A stretch of 5,693 bases of DNA from Rubrivivax sp. (GTDB lineage: Bacteria > Pseudomonadota > Gammaproteobacteria > Burkholderiales > Burkholderiaceae_C), in assembly GCA_030693565.1 (NCBI GenBank), contig JAUYAJ010000202.1:1-5693 (forward strand), given 5' to 3'. Below the pieces are notes generated by a model, which saw only the letters and a program-made list of their open reading frames with translations, was not told the origin of the DNA and did no database searches. Below are positions 1-5,693 of the stretch, in pieces. Made by a program: the position numbers and the translations under genes. The first letter of the stretch is position 1, and every line of letters starts with the position of its first letter.

Positions 1-1
1 A

Positions 2-109
2 GGCCAGCAGCGCTACGAGGAGCAGCAGCGTGAGCGCAGCATCGCTGCCCTCAAGCGCCGCGCCGCCGCGCTGGGCTTTCGTATCAATCCGTTGGCGGCC
101 GCCGCATGA
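2..109 (+). CDS. 3' end of an upstream gene, possibly a transposase C-terminus (5' truncated)
   Basis: The frame starting at base 2 is open to a TGA at 107-109 and gives a 35-residue C-terminal tail that runs off the left edge. It is charged and helical in look (QQRYEEQQRERSIAALKRR), followed by AAALGFRINPLAAAA. Endings of the form LxRRAxxLGFxLxP are ones I associate with transposases, but this is a recollection of style and no catalytic residue is visible. It does not look like any eCIS component. Another frame is also open across this stretch, so the coding call rests mainly on amino-acid character. If correct, the eCIS cluster has its left border just after this gene. Confidence 0.4.
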   Translation, partial: GQQRYEEQQRERSIAALKRRAAALGFRINPLAAAA

Positions 110-128
110 AACTGGCCGTCTTCAGTTT
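109..128 (+). repeat. small inverted repeat with T-rich tail, possible weak terminator
   Basis: AAACTG at 109-114 is matched by its reverse complement CAGTTT at 123-128 with an 8-base loop, and TTGTTTC follows. It overlaps the stop codon of the upstream gene. The arms are short and only one third G/C, so as an intrinsic terminator it would be weak. It is, however, a marked AT-rich island in a GC-rich window. It could instead be a remnant of a mobile-element end. Confidence 0.3.
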
Positions 129-138
129 TGTTTCTTGA

Positions 139-219
139 GAGACCCGTGAACCCCCGTCCCAGCTGCCGGCGCCGCGAACCCGTTCGCACCGGCCCCCCGT
201 CCCCCACCCCGCTGCACAC
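139..219 (+). other. C-rich untranslated leader upstream of the sheath operon
   Basis: This non-coding stretch is strongly C-rich, with runs at 151-155, 158-160, 193-198, 201-205 and 207-210. The 10-mer CCCCCGTCCC occurs twice, at 151-160 and 194-203. The complementary strand therefore carries closely spaced G-runs (G4, G5, G6 within 18 bases). I found no convincing sigma-70 or sigma-54 promoter: a TTGAGA at 135-140 has no good -10 partner. The operon promoter may lie here in an unrecognised form or further upstream. Confidence 0.4.
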
Positions 220-225
220 AGGAGG
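220..225 (+). promoter_or_regulatory. strong Shine-Dalgarno for sheath 1
   Basis: A perfect AGGAGG lies 5 bases before the ATG at 231. This fixes the sheath 1 start and signals high translation, as expected for a structural protein needed in many copies. Confidence 0.85.
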
Positions 226-230
226 CGCAG

Positions 231-2078
231 ATGCCTGAATACCTTTCACCCGGCGTGTACGTCGAAGAAGTCAGCTTCCGCGCCAAGTCGCTCGAAGGTG
301 TGCCCACCAGCACCACCGGCTTCACCGGCCTGACACGCTACGGCCCGGTGCACTACCGGCTCGGACCGTCGAGCAGCGAGCCGCGGCTGATCACCAGCTT
401 CACCGAGTTCGAGCGTGTCTACGGTGGCCTCGAAGCCACGCACCCGGACGGCGACGAGCGCGTCAACTACCTGGCCCATGCGGCGCGCGCCTTCTTCATG
501 AACGGCGGCCAGCGGCTCTATGTGTCGCGGGTGGCGGTGCAGACCACGCCGGCGACCGACTACAACGGCTGCGCGCGCCGGGCCGTCACCTTGAGCGGCG
601 GCGGCACCGCGACCTGGCGGGCACGCTGGCCCGGGCTGATGGGCAACGTCCATGTCAGCTGCGAAACCCAGCGCTCGAAGAACCTGGCTTATGTGGCCGA
701 CAGCGGTGACGTCCAGGTCCGGCGCGCCAAGGCCGGTGCGGTGCTCGAGATCATCCCCGCCGCCGGGCCCATCCCGGTCGGCAATGCCGCCGTCAACCTG
801 GCCCAGCTGGCGGTGCTGCAGGTCGATGAAGACGGCGTGCAGACCTTCATTCGCAACGCCGCGCCGGTGGTGCCAGGCGCCACCGACCTGATCCAGCTCG
901 TCGAGCTGCGCGTGCGCGTCAACGTTGACGCCGAGCGCAGCGACGTCTACGAAGAACTCGCCGCCCACCCAGGGCAGAAGCGCTACATCGGCAAGATCCT
1001 GCAGCGCAACGACCCCGAGGACGAGAACGCCGTCGTCTGGCTCGACTGGGACCCCGAGGCCTTGGTCGACCCCGAGCCCGACTTTCTGCCGGCGCGGCTG
1101 ATCGCTGCACTGCAGGCGAACCCAGCGCCGCGGCTCGAAGACGGCGACGACGGCACGATGGCCACCGACAGCGACTTCGCCGGTGCCGACGCCGACCTCG
1201 ACGACGCCAGCATCAAGGCCACCGGGCTGGCGGCACTGGCCGACATCGACGACATCGCCATCGTCGCCCTGCCCGACGCCGGCGACCTGGCCGATGCCGA
1301 CGCTTCGTTCGCCGCGGCCAGCACGCTGGTCGGCCATGCCGAGCGGCTGCGCTACCGCATTGCCGTCATCGACGCGCCGCGCCAGTCGTCGATGAACCAG
1401 GTGCGCAATTTCCGCGGCCGTTTCGATTCCAAGTACGCCGCGCTCTACCACCCCTGGATCGAGATCCTCGACCCGCTGGAGCGCGCCAGCCAAGGCGCGC
1501 CGCAGCGCCGGCTGCTGCTGCCGCCGTCGGGCTTCGTCACCGGCATCTACGCGCGCAGCGACATCGAGCGCGGTGTGCACAAGGCGCCGGCCAACGAAGT
1601 CGTGCGCGGGCTGACACGCTTCGAAGTCAACATCAACAAAGGCCGCAACGACGTCCTCAACCCCGAAGGCGTGAACTGCCTGCGCTTTTTCGAAGGGCGC
1701 GGCAACCGCGTCTGGGGCGCGCGCACCGCGAGCTCCGACCCCGAGTGGAAATACGTCAACGTGCGCCGGCTCTTCATCTACCTCGAGCACACGCTGGACA
1801 AAGGCACGCAGTGGGCGGTGTTCGAGCCCAACAACGAACGCCTGTGGGCCAACGTGCGCCGCATGGTCGAGGACTTCCTGCTCGTGCTCTGGCGCGACGG
1901 CGCGCTGCTCGGGGAGAAACCCGAGCAGGCCTACTTCGTGCGCTGCGACCGCACGACGATGACGCAGAACGACCTCGACAACGGCCGAATGATCTGCCTG
2001 GTGGGTGTGGCCCCGGTGAAGCCGGCCGAGTTCGTGATCTTCCGCGTCGGCCAGTGGACCGGCGATGCCAAGCGCTGA
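231..2078 (+). CDS. contractile tail sheath protein 1 (eCIS/phage-tail sheath family, Afp2/Pvc2 role)
   Basis: This 615-residue protein should polymerise into the outer contractile sleeve that shortens to drive the inner tube through a target membrane. The N-terminus is diagnostic of tail sheaths: SPGVYVEEV at 6-14, then GVPTSTTGFTGLTRYGP at 23-39. FFMNGGQRLYVSRV (88-101) and a WPGLMGN motif (133-139) continue the family pattern. The core strand GLAALADIDDIAIVALPD spans 332-349 and YHPW 406-409. The conserved C-terminal domain has PPSGFVTGIYARSD (from 431), KAPANE, WGAR (495-498) and QWAVFEPNN (527-535), and ends with LVGVAPVKPAEFVIFRV, as complete sheaths do. At 615 residues it is much longer than the roughly 350-residue minimal sheaths of Afp/PVC. 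The excess lies between about residues 110 and 330, including an acidic run at 302-357. The start is set by AGGAGG at 220-225. It is first in the operon, 13 bp before tube 1. The family is certain; the main-sheath role is inferred from position and ribosome site. Confidence 0.95.
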   Translation: MPEYLSPGVYVEEVSFRAKSLEGVPTSTTGFTGLTRYGPVHYRLGPSSSEPRLITSFTEFERVYGGLEATHPDGDERVNYLAHAARAFFMNGGQRLYVSRVAVQTTPATDYNGCARRAVTLSGGGTATWRARWPGLMGNVHVSCETQRSKNLAYVADSGDVQVRRAKAGAVLEIIPAAGPIPVGNAAVNLAQLAVLQVDEDGVQTFIRNAAPVVPGATDLIQLVELRVRVNVDAERSDVYEELAAHPGQKRYIGKILQRNDPEDENAVVWLDWDPEALVDPEPDFLPARLIAALQANPAPRLEDGDDGTMATDSDFAGADADLDDASIKATGLAALADIDDIAIVALPDAGDLADADASFAAASTLVGHAERLRYRIAVIDAPRQSSMNQVRNFRGRFDSKYAALYHPWIEILDPLERASQGAPQRRLLLPPSGFVTGIYARSDIERGVHKAPANEVVRGLTRFEVNINKGRNDVLNPEGVNCLRFFEGRGNRVWGARTASSDPEWKYVNVRRLFIYLEHTLDKGTQWAVFEPNNERLWANVRRMVEDFLLVLWRDGALLGEKPEQAYFVRCDRTTMTQNDLDNGRMICLVGVAPVKPAEFVIFRVGQWTGDAKR

Positions 2079-2091
2079 GGAGGCCTGAGTC

Positions 2092-2541
2092 ATGGCAACT
2101 TTCAGAGACAACCCCTACGGAGCCTTCAACTACCTGGTGTCGATGGGCGTCGGTGACGAAGCCAGCGTGGTCGCCGGCTTCTCCGACGTCAGCGGTCTGG
2201 GCGGCGAAATCTCCTATTCCGACTACCGCAACGGCAACGAGAAGTTCAACACCGTGCGCAAGGTCGCCAACACCTTCAAGAACGACGACATCACGCTCAA
2301 GCGCGGCCTGGTGGGGTCGACTGACCTCTTCGAGTGGTTCAAGGCGGTGCGCGAAGGTGACCACGACCCGCGCCAGATCAGCATCACGCTGATGGACGAA
2401 GGCCGCCAGCCGGTGGCCACCTTCCGGCTCAAGAACGCCCAGCCCAAAAAATGGGTCGGGCCGACGCTGGCGGCCAAGGGCGGCGGCGAGGTAGCGATGG
2501 AAGAGCTGCACCTGGTGCACGAAGGCGTGGACTACGAGTAG
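2092..2541 (+). CDS. inner tube protein 1 (gp19-like tail tube, Afp1/Pvc1 role)
   Basis: This 149-residue protein belongs to the T4 gp19-like tail tube family, related in fold to Hcp, whose subunits stack as hexameric rings to form the rigid inner tube. Family hallmarks are NPYGAFNYLV (7-16), FSDVSGLG (30-37), the LKRGLVGSTDLFEWF block (69-83) and the C-terminal EELHLVHEG (137-145). Length is typical for an intact major tube protein and I see no insertion. The ATG at 2092 is preceded by GAGGAGG at 2077-2083, 8 bases away, which overlaps the stop codon of sheath 1, so translation should be strong and probably coupled. Its place next to sheath 1 suggests that the two are the bulk sheath/tube pair. 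The family is certain; the bulk role is inferred. Confidence 0.95.
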   Translation: MATFRDNPYGAFNYLVSMGVGDEASVVAGFSDVSGLGGEISYSDYRNGNEKFNTVRKVANTFKNDDITLKRGLVGSTDLFEWFKAVREGDHDPRQISITLMDEGRQPVATFRLKNAQPKKWVGPTLAAKGGGEVAMEELHLVHEGVDYE

Positions 2542-2545
2542 CCCG

Positions 2546-4546
2546 ATGGCCGCGCTCGACCGCATCGCCCACGGCGCGCCCGGCGTCTACACGCTGGCGC
2601 CGGAGCCGATCCGTCGCCTCACCGGTGTGCGCATGGACGTCTGCGCCTTCGTCGGCGTGGCGCCGCGCGGGCCGTGCCGGCAGCCGCTGGTCGACAACAC
2701 CGCCGCGCTCACGGACGACTGGCGCATGTGCGACCCGCTGCGCCCGCGCGTCCGCAGCGTCGCCGTGGCGGTCGAGAGCTTCGACGAGTATCGGCGCCAG
2801 TTCGGCGGCTACGAAGGCCCGGGCTTGCTGCCATATGCGGTGGCGGCCTACTTCGAGCAAGGCGCGCAGCGCGCCCATGTCGTGCGCATCGTCCACCGCT
2901 ACGCCAGTGCCGCCGACAACGCCGCCGGTGTCGCCAGCGCGGCGCTCGGCGGCGTGCTCGGCGCGCCGCTGCTGCGCGCGCGCTCGGAAGGCAGCTGGGG
3001 CAATGCGCTCCAGGCCCGGCTGGGCTTTCGCACGCGGGCGCTGCAAGCCCAGCCCATCGGTGGGGGCACGCTGGAACTGCGGCTCAACCCCGCCGAGCCC
3101 ATTGCCGCCGGCACGCTCTTGCGCCTGCGGCTGGTCGACGGCAGCCATGTGTTGCGCTTCATCACCGCATTGGCCGATCGCGGTGACCCCAACTCGCCAG
3201 CGCGCCAGCGCATCGCGACGCTGGAGTCGGCCACCGCCGCTGCTGTGGCCACGGCCGAGCTGGTCGACGCCCAGCTGCGGCTCAGCGACGGCGCCGGCAG
3301 CAGCGAGGTCTTCATCGCCCTGGGCCTGCACGTCGACCACCCGCGCTGGCTGGCCACCGTGCTGTGCCGGGAATCACGCCTGGCCTGGCCTGACTTCGCC
3401 TGGGCCGGCGACCGCCTGAGCCCGACCGGCGCACTGCAGCTCGTCGGCGAGCATGCCGCGGCGCCGTTCAGCGGTGGCATTGACCGCTTTGCCGACATCG
3501 ACCACGAAGACTTCTTCGACCCCGGCTTCGACCCCCATGAAGACGGGCCTTACGCCGGCCTGCACTGCCTGCTCGGCGTTGACGAGCTGACCCAGCTCTG
3601 CGCACCCGACCTCTACCAGCCGCAGCCGCTGCCGGCGCAGTCCGGCGTGCCCGACCCCTCGCTCGCCGGCCCCGACTTCGCGCTCTGCACACCGCCGCCG
3701 CCGGCCGCCGTGGTCCAGCCCAATGCCATCGCCTTGCCCGGCCTGGCGCTCGACCCGGCAGCGCCGGCCGACCTCGAGCGCATCACCGCGCTGCTGCTGC
3801 GCGTGCAAACGCTGGTCGAAGATCACCGCGACCTCATCGCCCTGCTCGACGTGCCGCCCGGGCTCAAGCCAGCCCAGGTGGCGGCGCTGCGCAGCCACTT
3901 CGATTCTTCGTACTGCGCCGCCTACCACCCCTGGCTGCAGGTGGCGACCAGCGACGACGCCCGCGCGGCGCTGGTCAGCGTGCCGCCCAGTGCTGCCGCC
4001 GCCGGCATCCTGGCCGCGCGTGAGCGCCGGCAGGGCATCGCCCACGGGCCGGCCAACGAGGTGGCGCGCGAAGTCGTCAAGCCGCTGGCGCGCATCAGCC
4101 CGGCGCAGCACGACTTGCTGCACCCGCTGGGCATCAACGTCTACCTGCAGGAACCTGCCGGCGTGCGCCTGAGCGCGGCGCGCACGCTGTCGCTGGACCC
4201 GGCCTGGCGCCAGCTCTCGGTGCGGCGCTTGATGCTGATGCTGCGGCGCACGCTGCTGCGTCAGATGCAGTGGGCGGTGTTCGAGCCGCACACGCCGGCA
4301 TTGCGGCGCGAGCTGGTGCGCCTGGTCACGCTGTTCCTGCGCCGGCTCTACCGGCTCGGCGCCTTCAGCGGCGCCACCGAGGAAGAGGCCTTCTTCGTCC
4401 ACTGCGACGCCGAACTGAACCCGGCCTACCGGGTCGACAACGGCCAGCTGCTGGCCCACATCGGCGTCGCCCCGAGCGAACCGCTGGAGTTCATCGTGCT
4501 GCGCTTCACGCGCGGCGGCGACGGCACGCTGGCGCTGGAGGAATGA
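2546..4546 (+). CDS. tail sheath protein 2, diverged paralog (Afp3/Afp4-like role)
   Basis: A 666-residue sheath-family protein that probably forms the specialised sheath ring or rings next to the baseplate. The N-terminus keeps the sheath plan in diverged form: GAPGVYTL (10-17), then PIRRLTGVRMDVCAFVGVAP (21-40) and RGP (41-43). YFEQGAQRAHVVRIV (102-116) and SWGN (150-153) follow. LLGVDELTQLCAPDLY (342-357) matches the core strand of sheath 1, YHPW is at 460-463 and HGPANE at 500-505. QWAVFEP (575-581) and the ending LLAHIGVAPSEPLEFIVLRF parallel sheath 1. Between the core strand and the strand before YHPW it has about 48 more residues than sheath 1; this segment is proline-rich (about 356-404), including PPPP at 383-386. 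The ATG at 2546 lies 4 bases after the tube 1 stop and has no clear Shine-Dalgarno, so translation probably depends on coupling. The stop overlaps the tube 2 start. The family is certain; the ring position is inferred. Confidence 0.92.
   Translation: MAALDRIAHGAPGVYTLAPEPIRRLTGVRMDVCAFVGVAPRGPCRQPLVDNTAALTDDWRMCDPLRPRVRSVAVAVESFDEYRRQFGGYEGPGLLPYAVAAYFEQGAQRAHVVRIVHRYASAADNAAGVASAALGGVLGAPLLRARSEGSWGNALQARLGFRTRALQAQPIGGGTLELRLNPAEPIAAGTLLRLRLVDGSHVLRFITALADRGDPNSPARQRIATLESATAAAVATAELVDAQLRLSDGAGSSEVFIALGLHVDHPRWLATVLCRESRLAWPDFAWAGDRLSPTGALQLVGEHAAAPFSGGIDRFADIDHEDFFDPGFDPHEDGPYAGLHCLLGVDELTQLCAPDLYQPQPLPAQSGVPDPSLAGPDFALCTPPPPAAVVQPNAIALPGLALDPAAPADLERITALLLRVQTLVEDHRDLIALLDVPPGLKPAQVAALRSHFDSSYCAAYHPWLQVATSDDARAALVSVPPSAAAAGILAARERRQGIAHGPANEVAREVVKPLARISPAQHDLLHPLGINVYLQEPAGVRLSAARTLSLDPAWRQLSVRRLMLMLRRTLLRQMQWAVFEPHTPALRRELVRLVTLFLRRLYRLGAFSGATEEEAFFVHCDAELNPAYRVDNGQLLAHIGVAPSEPLEFIVLRFTRGGDGTLALEE
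4537..4541 (+). promoter_or_regulatory. Shine-Dalgarno deciding the tube 2 start
   Basis: GGAGG sits inside the last codons of sheath 2. Two consecutive in-frame ATGs follow at 4543 and 4546. Spacing is 1 base to the first and 4 to the second, so the second is the better initiation codon, although both are possible and differ by a single methionine. Confidence 0.6.
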
Positions 4547-5076
4547 TGAAGAGCGACGACCGCTTCCTGCGCGCCTTTCGCTTCCACGTCCAGCTGCGGC
4601 GCAGCCCCGACGAACGCGCCGGCCTGGCGCCCACCGGCGTGACCGCGGTGGCCGCCGAATCAGCCGGCGGCGCCGCACTCAGCGACGGCGCCTTCCAGGA
4701 GGTCAGCGGGCTGGAGGTCGAACTCGACATTGCCGAACACCTGGAAGGCGGCCGCAACGACGGCGTCATCCGCCAGGTCGGGCGCGCCAAGTACCAGCCG
4801 CTGGTGCTCAAGCGCGGCATGTTCCACAGCGCCAGCGGCACGCTGGACCGCAGCCTGTGGCAATGGCTGCAAAGCATCGCTGCCGGCACACGGCCGATTC
4901 CGCGCTACGACGGCATCGTCGAGGTGCTCGGCGAGACCGGCGACGACGTCGTCGCGACCTGGGAATTCGAGCGCGGCGTGCCGGCGCGCGTGCGCGGGCC
5001 GGAACTCAACGCCAAGACCGGCGAGATCGCGATCGAAGAGTTGCACATCGCCCACGAAGGTTTGCGCCTGACCTGA
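4546..5076 (+). CDS. inner tube protein 2, gp19-like paralog (Afp5/Pvc5-like role)
   Basis: This 176-residue protein (177 if the ATG at 4543 is used) is a second member of the gp19-like tail tube family. It probably makes the tube layer nearest the spike, matching sheath 2. After FLRAFRFHVQL (7-17), a typical first strand, comes FQEVSGL (50-56), then LKRGM (88-92), WQWL, and the C-terminal EELHIAHEGL (164-173), nearly the same as tube 1 EELHLVHEG. Compared with tube 1, the stretch between the first strand and FQEVSGL is about 20 residues longer, low in complexity and rich in Ala and Gly. It is translationally coupled to sheath 2 through the overlapping ATGATGA and an upstream GGAGG. A much longer open frame extends left to 4270 but only overlaps sheath 2 in another frame and has no homology-like features. 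The family is certain; the baseplate-proximal role follows from gene order in Afp and PVC. Confidence 0.92.
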   Translation: MKSDDRFLRAFRFHVQLRRSPDERAGLAPTGVTAVAAESAGGAALSDGAFQEVSGLEVELDIAEHLEGGRNDGVIRQVGRAKYQPLVLKRGMFHSASGTLDRSLWQWLQSIAAGTRPIPRYDGIVEVLGETGDDVVATWEFERGVPARVRGPELNAKTGEIAIEELHIAHEGLRLT

Positions 5077-5078
5077 CC

Positions 5079-5138
5079 ATGACGCACAGCCGCACCACCG
5101 CCCTGCCGCCGCCTTTGCCGCGAGACCGCCATGCCTGA
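5079..5138 (+). CDS. 19-codon ORF between tube 2 and the adaptor, doubtful gene or coupling element
   Basis: An ATG two bases after the tube 2 stop opens a 19-codon frame (MTHSRTTALPPPLPRDRHA). It ends at TGA 5136-5138, overlapping the adaptor ATG at 5131 by 8 bases. It has no clear Shine-Dalgarno and no family resemblance. In Afp and PVC a small gene (Afp6/Pvc6 type) occupies this position, but those products are longer and this one does not resemble them. It may be a chance ORF, a remnant, or a device that carries ribosomes to the adaptor start, which also lacks a good ribosome site. Confidence 0.2.
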   Translation: MTHSRTTALPPPLPRDRHA

Positions 5139-5693
5139 GCTGCGCAAAGCCAGCCTGCTGGAAATCGACAACGACAACCAGCCCCGGCGCGGCAAGTCGC
5201 CGCTGCCGGTGCAGTTCAACCCGAGCTCGCTGCGCCTGCAGTACGCCAACGAAAGCGAAGGCGGCAAGCAGGCCGGCCGCCAGGCGCGCCAATACACCGG
5301 CAGCGGCTCGACCACGCTCAGCGTCGACCTCGTCTTCGACACCGCCGACGAAGGCACGACCGCGGTGCCGGTCTCGGTGCTCGAACGCACCAAGGACATC
5401 GAATACTTCATGACGCCGCAAGGCAGCAGTGCCAAGAACCAGGCCCCGCCGCGGCTGCGCTTCCAGTGGGGCAACGTCATCGTCGACGGCGTGATGGAGA
5501 GTCTGAGCGTCGACCTGGACCACTTCGCGCACGACGGCACGCCGCTGCGCGCCAAAGCCTCGCTGTCGATCAAGGGCCAGCACCCCGACTACCAGTTTCA
5601 GCGCATCGGCCCCGGCGCCAACACCGCCAGCGGCGCCACGCCCGCCGCCGCCGCGGCCGCCACCGCGGCGCAGCCGGGGGCGCGCAACAACCC
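5131..5693 (+). CDS. CIS tube-baseplate adaptor protein, Afp7/Pvc7-like, N-terminal part (3' truncated)
   Basis: The frame from ATG 5131 stays open to the window edge and gives 187 residues. They match the N-terminal domain of contractile-injection-system adaptor proteins that join the inner tube to the spike hub. Visible marks are LLEID (9-13), the characteristic VQFNPSSLRLQYANE (27-41), YTGSGSTTLSVDLVFDT, YFMTPQ, RLRFQWGN (108-115), then VIVDGVMESLSVDLDHF, and a closing KASLSIKG strand. From about residue 160 the chain turns into a Gly/Ala/Pro-rich linker (six Ala in a row at 172-177), as expected before a C-terminal LysM-type domain, which would lie beyond the window and is not seen. The start gives the family's normal N-terminus but has no good Shine-Dalgarno. 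Afp7 family membership is well supported; the LysM domain is inferred. Confidence 0.9.
   Translation, partial: MPELRKASLLEIDNDNQPRRGKSPLPVQFNPSSLRLQYANESEGGKQAGRQARQYTGSGSTTLSVDLVFDTADEGTTAVPVSVLERTKDIEYFMTPQGSSAKNQAPPRLRFQWGNVIVDGVMESLSVDLDHFAHDGTPLRAKASLSIKGQHPDYQFQRIGPGANTASGATPAAAAAATAAQPGARNN

Noticed and set aside
113..130. Possible sigma-54 promoter (TGGC start)
   Set aside because: The required GC dinucleotide is missing at the expected distance, where the sequence reads TT.
106..138. 10-codon ORF (MKLAVFSFVS) overlapping the upstream stop
   Set aside because: It is too short, has no ribosome site, and lies in the AT-rich palindrome.
246..2111. Long minus-strand open frame (621 codons) opposite sheath 1
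   Set aside because: It mirrors the codon pattern of the GC-rich sheath gene and its translation is rich in Ala, Arg, Gly, Val and His without any family motif. Sheath 1 has unmistakable motifs on the + strand.
4270..4542. N-terminal extension of tube 2 to an upstream ATG at 4270
   Set aside because: The 91 extra codons lie wholly inside sheath 2 in another frame and are Arg/Ala-rich with no tube-like features. GGAGG and the ATGATG at 4543-4548 give the natural start.
3374..4678. Long minus-strand open frame (434 codons) opposite sheath 2
   Set aside because: Same GC-driven shadow. It also runs across the sheath 2/tube 2 junction and shows no motif.
5644..5670. GCC/GCG-rich triplet run
   Set aside because: It encodes the alanine-rich linker of the adaptor and is explained by codon choice. 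It is not a separate repeat element.

Overview
The window is very GC-rich, with G or C at most third codon positions, which suggests a high-GC proteobacterium. A Burkholderiales-type betaproteobacterium is my guess from composition and protein style, not something the sequence proves. All complete genes lie on the + strand and are tightly packed. They form the opening part of a contractile phage-tail-like particle locus, most likely an extracellular contractile injection system (eCIS; relatives are the Serratia antifeeding prophage Afp and the Photorhabdus virulence cassette PVC).

Layout: bases 1-109 hold the last codons of an unrelated upstream gene with a transposase-like tail (weak call). 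Bases 110-230 are a leader holding a small AT-rich inverted repeat, a C-rich tract and a strong Shine-Dalgarno. The cluster then runs as follows: sheath 1 (231-2078), tube 1 (2092-2541), sheath 2 (2546-4546), tube 2 (about 4546-5076), a doubtful 19-codon ORF (5079-5138), and the start of an Afp7/Pvc7-like tube-to-baseplate adaptor (5131 to the window end, 3' truncated). Spacings are 13 bp, 4 bp, an overlap and 54 bp, so this looks like one operon continuing to the right.

How the genes work together: tube 1 should polymerise into the inner tube and sheath 1 into the contractile sleeve around it. Sheath 2 and tube 2 are diverged paralogs and probably form the specialised rings near the baseplate, like Afp3/4 and Afp5. 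The CIS-tube protein should join the tube to the spike and baseplate. Spike, gp25-like baseplate protein, ATPase, cap, tail fibre and effector genes are not in the window and would be expected downstream or elsewhere.

The particle class is known. The less ordinary points are the two unusually long sheath proteins with distinct inserted segments (acidic in sheath 1, proline-rich in sheath 2), an N-terminal expansion in tube 2, the lack of a recognisable Afp6/DUF5908-type gene between tube 2 and the adaptor, and sheath 2 apparently translated only by coupling. I saw no RNA gene, CRISPR array or complete mobile element.
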